In this document: positions 33,901 to 41,993 of the stretch, in pieces
Layout: the number at the start of each line of letters is the position of its first letter
How positions within the stretch are numbered: the first letter of the stretch is position 1
Assembly: GCA_026003215.1 (NCBI GenBank)
Contig: BPGV01000001.1
Coordinates: 275,570 to 339,569 of the forward strand
DNA from: Bacteroidia bacterium
Lineage (GTDB): Bacteria; Bacteroidota; Bacteroidia; SpSt-205
Length of the DNA: 64,000 bases
Direction: 5' to 3'
Made by a program: the position numbers and the translations under genes
Notes under the pieces: generated by a model
Database searches by the model: none
Seen by the model: only the letters and a program-made list of their open reading frames with translations
Told to the model about the DNA's origin: nothing

Positions 33901-33970
33901 AAGGGACGAGAAGGAGTACCAGTAAAAGTATCAGAAGCCCACCCCCTACCCAATACAAGAGTCGGCGCAT
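30920..33970 (-). CDS. AsmA-like envelope protein with long charged C-terminal helix
   Basis: A 1016-residue protein of the AsmA/TamB-like group, bridge-type proteins linked to outer-membrane lipid homeostasis. It has an N-terminal TM (LLYWVGGGLLILLLVLLLVPYLL, about residues 4-26), the AsmA opening (VEYKSVSLSFFRHFPVLTLRLEGLSV), repeated beta-strand units, and the AsmA C-terminal region (LDQTLAYTIGIEVP). Residues about 917-1016 are an almost uninterrupted Glu/Lys/Arg helix (for example RAEEERLRREAEERRRKEED), predicted to be a single alpha helix or coiled coil. ATG 33970 lies 3 bases after the -7 box, so it was preferred to the TTG two codons upstream. Confidence 0.82.
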   Translation of the reverse strand: MRRLLYWVGGGLLILLLVLLLVPYLLRDKIHALLQEQINKNLYAHVEYKSVSLSFFRHFPVLTLRLEGLSVANKAPFQGDTLLTCRALDVGIDVWKALQGEIAITRFYLVEPKIYVKVLSDGRANWDVTLPDTTQTPEKPADTATSAFHLSLRRYEIQNAQVAYLDSSLGMYVQLVGLSHQGKGDLTQDETTLETETQIDKLFLTYDQTAYFSGQRVEAGVDLDISYPSSRYTLRRGKLRINALPLELTGSVTLPDSLTTLLDVRFSAPEASLKELLSLIPAAFRKEYESLSTEGILKLEGFVQGALRDSLFPGFKLNLSVENGRIKYKGLPKQIENLQVRLKVESPASTIESLRVRLDTFFLRAGGSRLQARWNSTGLSRMLLQAAVQGEGNLSEFAAALPLGYELRGAFKADVQMAGVYAEKQLPSVAGLFTLRDGFLKAADFPTPLENISIDFVAESPEGLPARTVANLKRFFAQVAHDPIEASLQVSDLDVLNYTFTAKGRIDLGTWTRIFPIESTQVAGILTFDLSGQGDREALEKHDYTRLPTQGTFAIQKLTYKSPDLPQGLTIDQATLSFSPRYAVLSGYKGTIGHSDIALEGKLENYLGYVLRNEEIIGTLALRSRRLDLNEWMVSDTTQAQATATDTSSALEVVVLPANVDFTFQAEVGELLYEKMVFRNARGKLILRDQVLELEGFAMEGLGGRMTLAGSYAAPDKRNARWDMQFRLEQVQIEELARHFSTMRRIAPIVANTQGRMNLSLSAGSRLRPDFMPELSTLSGAGLAEVLQAIVKGSASLTALSSAAKMPQLSTLQVHNTQIRFKLENGALQVEPFTFSAGEYKMEVGGVTRLDQTLAYTIGIEVPAAWAQGFLQAAGLPLQAPGKVQLVADLGGTITQPKVLGIRPKGSTESVKEAIAGKIAEEKARFEAEAKRKKDSIEAALRRKEDSLRQALEQKRRAEEERLRREAEERRRKEEDRLRQEAERKKREEEERLKRQLEEEKKKKEEELKKKLPFPR

Positions 33971-33973
33971 AGA

Positions 33974-33981
33974 CAAAGGTA
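33974..33981 (-). promoter_or_regulatory. -7 box TACCTTTG for the AsmA-like gene
   Basis: Exact match 3 bases before the ATG at 33970. Its first T is the last T of the preceding terminator's U-tract. Confidence 0.6.
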
Positions 33982-34016
33982 AAAAAACAGCGGGGCAGGC
34001 TTGGCCTACCCCGCTG
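33981..34016 (-). terminator. Intrinsic terminator after the T9SS cargo gene
   Basis: Read on the minus strand: CAGCGGGG, one mismatch, AGGC/GCCT inner stem and CCCCGCTG (33988-34016), followed by seven T (33987-33981) that run straight into the next gene's -7 box. The stop of the upstream gene is 20 bases before it. Confidence 0.82.
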
Positions 34017-34036
34017 ATAAGGGAGATAGAGAGGGC

Positions 34037-37000
34037 TTATTCTATGGTGAGCCGTCCCCGCAGGAGGCGTTCCCCTTGGCGCACCTCTATCATATATATC
34101 CCCGCAGCCAGCGAAGGAAGCGCTATGCGGATGGGCTCCCCTCCTTGGAGCAGTACTTCTTGGGAGAAGAGCAGCTGCCCACGCATATCCCACAGCCGTA
34201 CCGCCGCTGGTCCGGTAGCCAGCGCGCGCACATACACGGCTTCCCGCGTAGGATTGGGATAGAAGGTGAGTCCATCCCTGCCGGCTTTGAGCCCTGTACT
34301 GATGTCTAAGATAACATACAACGAATCGACCTCTATGCAAGAGCCATTGGTAGTAATCAGGACTACGGTATCGGCGCTTTGGCTGGGCGTATAGCATTCT
34401 TGATGAGGACCAACACCCGTATAGGTGCTACCATTTATGACCCAGGTATAGGTAAAAGCTGGATTATTGATAGTGGCCTGATAATCCACGCACGTAGTGC
34501 CTGTGCCTGTGATAGTGACATATTGCGCATGCTCGTATAGGCTCCCATCTACTAAGAAGTCTACCTTAGGCAGTGTATCTACCACGATATACACCGTATC
34601 CCGAGGGATAGAGGTAGTGGGAGCACAATAAGAGAGGTTGGCTGAACGAATTTCTACTACCACTTCATATATGCCCGGAGCGGTAAACTGGGGTTGATAG
34701 ATGGGGCCTGTTACCCCGGCGGCTTGCTGGCCATTGAGGTACCACACATGGGCAAAGGCCGGGTTAGTTTGACCGGTATTGAGGCTGTCGCGTACGATAC
34801 CGCCCTGATAACATACCCGGCTGGTATCAAAACTGAAGAAAGGCGGCTGCGGCAATGAGGGTTGGTTAGCGGGATTGTAGCGGTATTCTTGCACATCCAG
34901 GACAAATGGCCCTGTATTGCTGCTCCATCCCTGCACTATGATGATGAGCGTATCTCCGGCTTGCAGGCGCATCCCCGCCCTGTAGGAAGAGGTAGAAGTG
35001 ACCAGCGAGGCGCCAGTGGTATTAGGGTCATGATAGATATCCAAAGCCGCTTGATCGATAGTGGTTGCTCCTCCACAGCGCCCTCCATCTGTATAAAGGA
35101 TGCGGTCGGGATTGACACTGATATTGATCACATGGAGATAAAGATCGTTACCACCTCCAAAATTGGTAGAGTTACAGGTGGAGACCCGAATAGAATCTAA
35201 GCACTCGCGCAAGATATAACGGTAATACACATCCGGTGAGCTCTGATTGCCTGGTCCCGTGTAGGAGTTTGTATAACCGGGAAGGCTATTGTTGCCATTT
35301 ACAGTGGTATCGGTGCGAGTAGGAACTTGCGGGGTAATGTCTATGGGGTCATTTATGGAAGCGCCACGTGGCGGGAGTACCGTAAAGCTCGCCACATTAG
35401 AATAAGTGGTTGTTAGGCCAGAGCAGCCCGTAGGAGGCAAAGCCGCCAAACGTATCTGATGCGGCTGAATGACTGTAGGCGTATATTGAAAAGGCGAGCC
35501 CGTATAGGAAGCCACAGTATTCCAAGTAGCACCGCCATCGATGGAGACTTCCCACCGCGCCGGTTGAGTCACATTAGCTGGGTTGCTAACGGTCACCGTT
35601 ACAGGATCCCCTACGGTGACGCTTGTAGGATTGACGGATATCTGATCGGCATTCAGGGTGGAGGGGCAAGTAACTGTACCAGTGACTACATTAGAGGTAT
35701 CATTTTGTAAGCCTGTACAGGTAGGAGGTTGGTGATAGCGGGCTACCCGAGCCACCAGGCGAAAGTCATACGTTCCCGCCGCCGTAGGGGTATACACCAA
35801 CGGGTTCCCATTATAAGGGGCATAGACTGCCCATGGCCCACTATTGATGGAGATCTCCCACTGCGCAGGCAGGGTGACATTACTGGGGTTATTCACACTT
35901 ATCGTAAAACTACTCCCCGTCCCTACCGTTACAGAGGCAGGATTTATAGATATTTGGTCCGCATCAATAGCCGAAGGACACGGCGGAATGGTCTGCACAA
36001 ACTCCACAGCCCCCATATCTGGGTTAGGAGAGCCTTCCGGACGCATGTTTCCATCTATATCTGTGAGAATAGCGATAGGGCTGGTGATGAGGACGCCCCC
36101 GCCCTCTATCGGCGTAGCGGTACCGTCAGGAATATGTAAATCGGTGTTACTCACAAAAGGCGCAGCGGCTGAAAGCTGGATACTATTTTGCTCTCGGCCC
36201 CCTCCTACGGCCGTTCGCCAGTCACTGAGTGAGGCACGACGGTTTGATCCTAAAGCACCCACATAGGCATATTGGGAACCATTCGTGTTATTTACATAGT
36301 AGGCATTGTTATCCAGCTGAGCAAATACAGAGGGAGAAGTCCCCTCATATGCTATCGCCACCGTGGTACGACTGGTAGAAGCACTCCCTGGCGTTTGTGT
36401 ATTTTGAAAGATGTTATTGCGTACATAAACACCGCCTGTGATACCAGAACGGATAGCCAAACATGAGGGTGTAGATGTAGATGAAGAAGACGATACATTA
36501 CCAAAAAGATGAATAGAGTTGTGAAAAACATAGACGCCAGCATTGGAGTTGGAGGAACCATTTATTAGGAGCCCATAAGCGTTCCAAGTACCCGCCGGAG
36601 CACTATAGCCATCGGTAGCTATATCCGCGATGAAGTTATTATAGATATAGACATTAGCTGGAGAGCTGCTTCCTACATGTACCCTAATCCCGTAAGCGTC
36701 CCATCCTCCACTGCCTGTGTACCTGATGGCATACACCCAATTACCGAGGATGTGGGTATTTATACAGGGAGCGGAGGAGGTGCTCTGCGGCGTATATCCT
36801 ACCGCTATCCCAGTGTATCCATAGTTTGTGCCGCTGCTGGCGTTAAAGACGGTATCTCTTTCTATGCGGAGGCCATCTTGGTGTGCCGCCACAATGCCAG
36901 CGGAATAACTGCTCCCTCCCCAGCTTAGCGCTGCGGATGGGTGCCCTATCTTACACCGACGAACCTGGTTATTTTGGTCCCGGTTGGTCGCAGAGGGCCC

Positions 37001-37648
37001 CCATAGCGCTATCCCCTCCTGGACATTATAAATCCAGCACCCTTCTATGCGGTTATTATTATTCCCATTTACATTAGCTGCTGCGGGAAAGGCACTTCCC
37101 ATGGAGCCCAAGTAGATCCCAAAACGCGTTTGGGTTTTGTCCTGCCCATCTATCTCTACATTGCGGATGACTATGTTACGGCAGGGGTTGGGATGAAAGG
37201 TATTGTCTGAAATAAGGCCTATGACGCCGGTGACGGAGTTGGGGCTATTATTTTGGAAGCGGAGGAGCCGATTCGGGCCCCCATCAATAATGAAGTTATC
37301 TACACCATTGAGCCGAAAGACAAAGCGGCTGGTCAGGCCTGTAGAGGGTGAAGTAGCAATAGTGATAGGCGTCATCACCGAGCTATGTACAGTAAGGGTG
37401 ACGGAGTGGGTCCCCATCCCTGGATAAGGACCAAAAAGCGCTACATTGATAGTAGTCGTCCCACCAGGCTCCCCCGCATAGTCAGGTAAAATCTCAAAGC
37501 GCACCGGACCGCTTATGCCTTGGCTATTGAGGGCGGTAATAGCCGCGGATACATTAGTGTAGCTGCCCGTAGCTCCTATGGTGTAGGTCCCACTAAGCTG
37601 GGCCAGCAGTACCCCTATACTGCAGAGAGAGAGGGATAGGTATCGCAT
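34037..37648 (-). CDS. Secreted T9SS cargo: beta-helix plus Ig-like repeats
   Basis: A 1203-residue secreted protein. Signal peptide MRYLSLSLCSIGVLLAQ; a right-handed parallel beta-helix (Asn/Gly-rich repeats such as NIVIRNVEIDGQ, NNRIEGCWIYNVQ) to about residue 540; two similar Ig-like modules (INPASVTVGTGSSFTISV and VNPTSVTVGDPVTVTV); a pre-peptidase-like region (PDVYYRYILRECLDSIRVST); a PKD-like part; and a type A T9SS sorting domain (LTFYPNPTREAVYVRA, ending RLLRGRLTIE). It should cross the outer membrane by T9SS and be released or anchored there. ATG 37648 follows the -7 box by 4 bases; the longer upstream frame is not used. Function probably adhesion or polysaccharide binding. Confidence 0.87.
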   Translation of the reverse strand: MRYLSLSLCSIGVLLAQLSGTYTIGATGSYTNVSAAITALNSQGISGPVRFEILPDYAGEPGGTTTINVALFGPYPGMGTHSVTLTVHSSVMTPITIATSPSTGLTSRFVFRLNGVDNFIIDGGPNRLLRFQNNSPNSVTGVIGLISDNTFHPNPCRNIVIRNVEIDGQDKTQTRFGIYLGSMGSAFPAAANVNGNNNNRIEGCWIYNVQEGIALWGPSATNRDQNNQVRRCKIGHPSAALSWGGSSYSAGIVAAHQDGLRIERDTVFNASSGTNYGYTGIAVGYTPQSTSSAPCINTHILGNWVYAIRYTGSGGWDAYGIRVHVGSSSPANVYIYNNFIADIATDGYSAPAGTWNAYGLLINGSSNSNAGVYVFHNSIHLFGNVSSSSSTSTPSCLAIRSGITGGVYVRNNIFQNTQTPGSASTSRTTVAIAYEGTSPSVFAQLDNNAYYVNNTNGSQYAYVGALGSNRRASLSDWRTAVGGGREQNSIQLSAAAPFVSNTDLHIPDGTATPIEGGGVLITSPIAILTDIDGNMRPEGSPNPDMGAVEFVQTIPPCPSAIDADQISINPASVTVGTGSSFTISVNNPSNVTLPAQWEISINSGPWAVYAPYNGNPLVYTPTAAGTYDFRLVARVARYHQPPTCTGLQNDTSNVVTGTVTCPSTLNADQISVNPTSVTVGDPVTVTVSNPANVTQPARWEVSIDGGATWNTVASYTGSPFQYTPTVIQPHQIRLAALPPTGCSGLTTTYSNVASFTVLPPRGASINDPIDITPQVPTRTDTTVNGNNSLPGYTNSYTGPGNQSSPDVYYRYILRECLDSIRVSTCNSTNFGGGNDLYLHVINISVNPDRILYTDGGRCGGATTIDQAALDIYHDPNTTGASLVTSTSSYRAGMRLQAGDTLIIIVQGWSSNTGPFVLDVQEYRYNPANQPSLPQPPFFSFDTSRVCYQGGIVRDSLNTGQTNPAFAHVWYLNGQQAAGVTGPIYQPQFTAPGIYEVVVEIRSANLSYCAPTTSIPRDTVYIVVDTLPKVDFLVDGSLYEHAQYVTITGTGTTCVDYQATINNPAFTYTWVINGSTYTGVGPHQECYTPSQSADTVVLITTNGSCIEVDSLYVILDISTGLKAGRDGLTFYPNPTREAVYVRALATGPAAVRLWDMRGQLLFSQEVLLQGGEPIRIALPSLAAGIYMIEVRQGERLLRGRLTIE

Positions 37649-37652
37649 AAAG

Positions 37653-37660
37653 CAAAGGTA
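37653..37660 (-). promoter_or_regulatory. -7 box TACCTTTG for the T9SS cargo gene
   Basis: Exact match 4 bases before the ATG at 37648. The upstream DUF218 gene ends 11 bases beyond it, so there is no room for a separate terminator. Confidence 0.62.
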
Positions 37661-37671
37661 AAACATTTTCC

Positions 37672-38304
37672 CTAATCTTGGGACAAGCGGTAATACCAAA
37701 CTTTGGCAAGTTCTTCCCAGACGGTGAGGAGGCCGGCCTCGGTGTGCCACCAGGCTTCTGGGCGGTAGTGGAGGGGGCGTGCAGCGGCAATACCCCATAC
37801 TACGCCTGCTGGAGAAAGGAGTCTTTCAGCCAGTTCTGTAATCCGCCGTCCATGAAAAGGCGAGGACACAAGCACGATCCGCCGCCATCGGCGCGCTCGG
37901 CATAGCCTCAGGATGGCTTGAAGCTCTTCACGCGTGCTGGTGCCTATGCAATGGGTTTCTATAAGGGAGTCGGGCACGCACAGCGCGCGCAGGGCCTCCT
38001 GCGTAAAGAGGCACTCCTGGGTATAGGTGGCCCCCAGGGCTAATAGGTCATCGTTATAGGCGCCGCCTAAGGCTATCACCCGCGTGGGCGCCTGAAAATA
38101 AAGTTCTGCGGCTTTGAGGCTGCGCTCAAAGGGACGTCCGCTTAGGACGATGATGGCATCCCATGGCGGCGCAAGCGGCGGTACCTTAGGTAAGAGCCAC
38201 TCCCCTATCCATTGGGCTATTTTGTAGCGGGCCGCATACCCTCCCACGCCGCCTAAAAGTGTAAATAGTAGTCCTGCAGCTATCCATTTCCCGCAAGCGC
38301 CCAC
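37672..38304 (-). CDS. DUF218 (YdcF/SanA-like) protein
   Basis: A 210-residue DUF218 protein. N-terminal TM (WIAAGLLFTLLGGVGGYAA); then AIIVLSGRPFERSLKAAELY and ALGGAY, the Rossmann-like opening of the family; ETHCIGTSTREELQAI, which corresponds to the conserved E-x-x-S-x-x-T-x-E-N-segment; and IVLVSSPFHGRRITELAERL, matching the VTS-x-H-x-x-R block. E. coli SanA and ElyC, of the same family, affect envelope integrity, but the biochemical role is unclear. It starts with GTG 38304, 4 bases from its -7 box, and is divergent from dnaX. Confidence 0.82.
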   Translation of the reverse strand: MGACGKWIAAGLLFTLLGGVGGYAARYKIAQWIGEWLLPKVPPLAPPWDAIIVLSGRPFERSLKAAELYFQAPTRVIALGGAYNDDLLALGATYTQECLFTQEALRALCVPDSLIETHCIGTSTREELQAILRLCRARRWRRIVLVSSPFHGRRITELAERLLSPAGVVWGIAAARPLHYRPEAWWHTEAGLLTVWEELAKVWYYRLSQD

Positions 38305-38308
38305 CGGC

Positions 38309-38316
38309 CAAAGGTA
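38309..38316 (-). promoter_or_regulatory. -7 box TACCTTTG for the DUF218 gene
   Basis: Exact match 4 bases before the GTG at 38304. The dnaX box lies 24 bases away, facing the other direction. Confidence 0.6.
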
Positions 38317-38340
38317 AGCGCGCTGACCAGCCTAAGGTCG

Positions 38341-38348
38341 TAGCTTTG
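38341..38348 (+). promoter_or_regulatory. -7 box TAGCTTTG for dnaX
   Basis: TAnnTTTG match 4 bases before the GTG at 38353. Confidence 0.6.
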
Positions 38349-38352
38349 TCTG

Positions 38353-40052
38353 GTGTCGCACCAGGCTTCTGCGCGTAAATATCGCCCGGGCACCTTTGCG
38401 GAGGTAGTAGGCCAGCCTTTTATTGTGCAGACCCTTCGGAATGCGCTGCGTTACAAGCAAATAGCCCATGCGTATCTGTTTTTCGGTCCGCGTGGTGTGG
38501 GCAAAACTACCTGTGCCCGTATCTTAGCCAAAGCCGTCAATTGTGAAAATCTCACCCCCGAAGGCGATCCCTGTAACCAGTGCCCTTCTTGCCAACGCTT
38601 CATTCAAGGAAAAGCCCTAAATCTTATAGAGTTAGATGCAGCTTCCCATAATAGCGTAGAAGATATTCGGCTTATTACAGACCAAGTACATCTAACCCCT
38701 CCAGAGGGGCGCTATAAAGTCTATATCATAGATGAAGCCCACATGCTTACCACCGCGGCTTTTAATGCTTTTCTGAAAACGTTGGAAGAACCCCCAGCGC
38801 ATGCCCTATTTATTTTAGCTACTACCGAAAAGCACAAGATCCCTGCCACCATACTTTCGCGCTGTCAGCGGTTTGATTTTAGGCGCATCCCCACGGAAGA
38901 GATAACCGCCCAGCTGCAAAAGGTCGCTGAAAAGGAAGGGGTTCAAGCAGAGCCGGAGGCGCTTTTTTTGATTGCGGCTAAGGCGGAGGGGGGGCTGCGG
39001 GATGCCCTCAGCCTCTTTGACCAACTTATCAGCCGCACCGCCGGCCAGCTTACTTATACGGCGGTGCTGGAAGCCTTAGAAACCTTAGATTACGAGTCTT
39101 ACTTTACCCTCAGTGAAGCCCTCAAAAACTGGGAAGGGGAGAAAGCCCTACACCATCTGCACGACTATCTGCAAGGCGGCTACGACGCCAGCACTATTAC
39201 CCAGGGGCTTTTGATGCACTTTCGGACTCTTCTTTTGGCCCAATACTTGCCTCAGGCTTTGGCCGAGCATATTCCCCCCCATTACCGAGAAAAGTACACC
39301 CAGCAGGCGTTGGCGTATAGTGCGGCCTTTTTGCTCCATGGGATAGATATTTTATTAGAAGCCGAGCGTCGGCAGCAATACACCCGTGCGCCCGAGATTG
39401 CCTTAGAGGCAGCCCTTCTCAAGATAGCCCTGCTTCCTCAAGCGCTGCGTCCCGAAGCCCCTCCTACCTCCTCTACCCCTTCCCCTTCGGCAAAAGCCCC
39501 CTCTTCGGCTACACCCTCAGGCTCTACCGAAGCTAAAGCCACTCCGCCTGCTCGTACTTCTACGCGCCCTTCACTCCCTCGCTCTCTGGATGAAGTAAAA
39601 AAAAAGTCTTAGCTAACACGTCGGCGGCTGCCTCGCTTACGCCCGAGCACTGGCAGGCAGCCCTTAGCCACTACTTCACCTCAGAGGAGGGCCAAACTCA
39701 ACTGGCCCAGTTCCTGCGGGAAAATAAATACCATCTCCAAGGTAATCGCCTGATTGTATGGGTTCCCCACGCCAGCTACATCAGCCTATTTAGCTTACAA
39801 CTACGCAAGCTGGAGGATTGTTTGCGTTCAGTCTTACAGAGAGAAGATATTCAGGTACAGGCGGAAGTCAAACCAGAGGCTTTTCCGCAAATACAGGCAT
39901 TTCAGACCTCGCAGGAGCGGTGGGAAGAGCTGTGTAGGCGTAATCCCTTAGCGAAGGATATTTTGCGCTTGGCGAAGGGCCAGGTGCTTCCTAAGGAAGT
40001 AGAACGGTATCTCCATACCGAGCAGGATCCCCCCACACAAGAAAAACGCTAA
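38353..40052 (+). CDS. dnaX: DNA polymerase III subunits gamma/tau, with A9 recoding site
   Basis: Clamp-loader ATPase. The zero frame (38353-39612) gives a 419-residue gamma-like product: Walker A FFGPRGVGKTTCARILAKA, the zinc-binding Cys cluster (CENLTPEGDPCNQCPSC), VYIIDEAHMLTTAAFNAFLK, ATTEKHKIPATILSRCQRF and GGLRDALSLFDQ, then a Pro/Ser/Thr linker and SLDEVKKKS before the stop. At nine A (39597-39605) the -1 frame opens and runs 148 more codons to 40052, with HWQAALSHYF, FLRENKYHLQGNRLIVWV, and NPLAKDILRLAKG. This is a plausible tau C-terminal domain and gives about 566 residues. GTG 38353 is 4 bases from the -7 box. The tau tail overlaps the convergent gene by 105 bases. Confidence 0.9.
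39597..39606 (+). promoter_or_regulatory. dnaX slippery site (nine A then G)
   Basis: Zero-frame codons GTA AAA AAA AAG TCT TAG: slippage by -1 inside the A9 run avoids the stop two codons later and enters the tau frame. Ribosomal -1 shifting (as in E. coli dnaX) and RNA-polymerase slippage (as reported for Thermus dnaX) would both work here. Confidence 0.65.
39626..39662 (+). promoter_or_regulatory. Possible stem-loop downstream of the dnaX slip site
   Basis: GGCTGCCT (39626-39633) pairs perfectly with AGGCAGCC (39655-39662) around a 21-base loop. It begins 20 bases after the slip run, further than the usual 5-9 bases, so a stimulatory role is uncertain. Confidence 0.35.
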
Positions 40053-40703
40053 GGCATACCCGACCCACGCTGGCACAGGGCGCGTGGGTAGATCTTCGGG
40101 AGGAAGCGGGATAGGTGGAGAAGAAGCCTGGAAAGGCGGCATCTCTCCACAAGCCGGGAGCCAAGTGCTGTACGCTTGGGCAGCGGCGGAAAGGGGCGAT
40201 TCAAAATGGCCTATCCATACCACGTGATAAAGTTGCGTTCGCCATGGGCGAAGCTGCCCCCATACTAAGGTGGCTGAGGGGGGCTGGGCGGTAGCGGCTG
40301 GTAGGTTGTCTTGCAGCGCCATGAAAAGCGCTTGGAAGAGCGCCCTATCTTGGGTCGGAGGTATAGCCCAAAAGGCGCGAGTAGGCTTAGCTGCAATGAG
40401 GCCTACATGGACGCCTTTTTGCCAGAAGGCTTCGGTATAAGGCAGGACTTTTTGCCAAGCTGCGGAGCAAGCCGCTTCTACGACGATAGCGGCATAAACG
40501 GGCTCAGGGGGAGTACGCCAGCTTTCCCACCACAACACCCCGAAAGCTCCCAACCCAAAGCGCAAAAGCGCGCGCACAGCTATCCAGACTGAAACCCATT
40601 CTCGGGCTGAAGACGCATAAAGCCGTTCCGTCGGGAGACGCAGAAGCCATACCGCTACCCCAACCGCCCAAACCGCTATGAAAGTTATGCCAAGTCCGCT
40701 CAA
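39948..40703 (-). CDS. Hypothetical membrane protein
   Basis: A 251-residue protein of no recognised family. There is a hydrophobic segment at the N-terminus (LGITFIAVWAVGVAVWLL), a moderately hydrophobic region around residues 40-60, a soluble middle (VYAAIVVEAACSAAWQKVLPY, then VHVGLIAAKPTRAFWAIPPTQDRALFQALF), a Pro-rich stretch (PPIPLPPEDLPTRPVP) and a C-terminal TM (GYALAFFLCGGILLGMEIPFYF). It starts at TTG 40703, whose TTGA overlaps the true dppC stop, so it belongs to the peptide-transporter operon. Its last 105 bases lie antisense to the dnaX tau extension; one of the two overlapping tails may be longer than used in the cell. Confidence 0.6.
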   Translation of the reverse strand: MSGLGITFIAVWAVGVAVWLLRLPTERLYASSAREWVSVWIAVRALLRFGLGAFGVLWWESWRTPPEPVYAAIVVEAACSAAWQKVLPYTEAFWQKGVHVGLIAAKPTRAFWAIPPTQDRALFQALFMALQDNLPAATAQPPSATLVWGQLRPWRTQLYHVVWIGHFESPLSAAAQAYSTWLPACGEMPPFQASSPPIPLPPEDLPTRPVPAWVGYALAFFLCGGILLGMEIPFYFLRKHLALRQAQNILR

Positions 40704-41987
40704 CGCGCTTGCAGACGAGGGTCAATAGCGTCTCGTATGCCCTCCCCTAAGATGTTGAAGAGGGTCACCACCGTGAATATAGCTAAGCCCGGAAAGACTG
40801 CGAGCCACCAGGCGCCTGTAGCACTTCGGGCAGAGGAAAGAAGAGACCCCCAAGTCACCGTGGTAGGCGGTACCCCCAATCCCCAAGAAACTTAATCCCG
40901 ATTCCACCAAAATAGCCGAGGCTATCCCAAAAGCAATAGAGACCAGCACAGGCGCGAGGGAGTTTGGCAAAGCATGGAGAAACATGATGCGCAAGTCAGA
41001 GTAACCCAACGCCCGGGCTGCTTGGATGTAATCTAAACTGCGTACTTTGAGCATTTCCCCCCGAGTGAAGCGGGCAATCCCAGTCCAGGAAGTAAGCCCT
41101 ATCACAGCCATCACTAAAAAGAGACTGGGTTTGGCAATAGCGGCCACAGTAAATATCAAGAGCGTGGTAGGTAGAGAGAGCATAATCTCTATGAGGCGGC
41201 TAATGGACAGATCTACCCACAAGGCGAGCCGCTTTTTACCCCAAATGGTTTTCTTAAGCAGACGGGAAGGGAGCCAAAAAAGCCCCACTATAGCGGCAAG
41301 CCACAGGAGTGACAGAAGGAAACTCCCGAGGAAAGGAAGGATTCCCTCACCTAAGGCTTCTGCAAGGGCATATCGCCGCAAGTAGAAGCCATAATATAAC
41401 CCTGCCAATATCCCTATCAGCCCTGTCCAAAGCGTAGCACGGCTAACTTGCAAGGTAGTATCCCCAAAGTAGCCTGCTAAAGCCCCCAAGAGTATCCCTA
41501 TCAAAGCGGAGATGCCTACTGATACCAAGCCCACAGTAAGGGAGATGCGGGTACCATGAATAAGCCCACTAAGTAAGTCCCGACCGAGGTTATCTGTACC
41601 CAAGAAGTGCCGCTCAGCTGAAGAGTGGATGATTTGCTCATCAAAGGGGCCCACGGCGGGGGCATTTCGCAGGTCCAGCTCTTCTGGAGCATACCGTACA
41701 GGAGGCCACACGGCCCAATCTACCGCCAGCGTGCGCCAGTCTGCCTTGCGTAGCTCAGGCTCCCAAAGCTTCGTACCCAACCAGCTCTCCCCGTAATCTC
41801 GGAAAACAGGCCAAATTACCTTCCCTTGATAGGAGGCCACTATGGGCTTATTATAGGCCAGGAAATCGGCCAGCAGGGCTATCACCGCTAAAACCACCAC
41901 TACCCACAGGGAGAAGTAGGCCGGACGATTTTTACGGAAGGCTTCCCAGGCTCGCGCACGCGGTGAATACGAAATAGCGACACTCAT
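40700..41987 (-). CDS. Oligopeptide/dipeptide ABC transporter permease (DppC-like), frameshifted
   Basis: About 428 residues after repair. It is a BPD-transport inner-membrane permease of the DppC/OppC type with an N-terminal TM (YFSLWVVVVLAVIALLADFL), HFLGTDNLGRDLLSGLIHGTR, and the EAA-like loop ALGYSDLRIMFLHALPNSLAPVL. There is an extra soluble segment after TM1 and an insert of ~60 residues in the middle, which makes it longer than enterobacterial DppC. The frame breaks at five C (40873-40877; G on the coding strand): reading four restores VPPTTVTWGSLLSSAR and the end IRDAIDPRLQAR, with a stop at 40700. It starts 6 bases after the dppB stop. Confidence 0.85.
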
Positions 41988-41993
41988 AGGCAG

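Noticed and set aside
36352-36561. Small hydrophobic minus-strand frame (FFTTLFIFLVMYRLL)
   Set aside because: It lies in another frame of the T9SS cargo gene, and its hydrophobicity comes from the beta-helix codons.
34001-37905. Many plus-strand frames across the T9SS cargo and DUF218 genes
   Set aside because: All are antisense shadows without signal peptides or motifs; the minus-strand genes explain the region.
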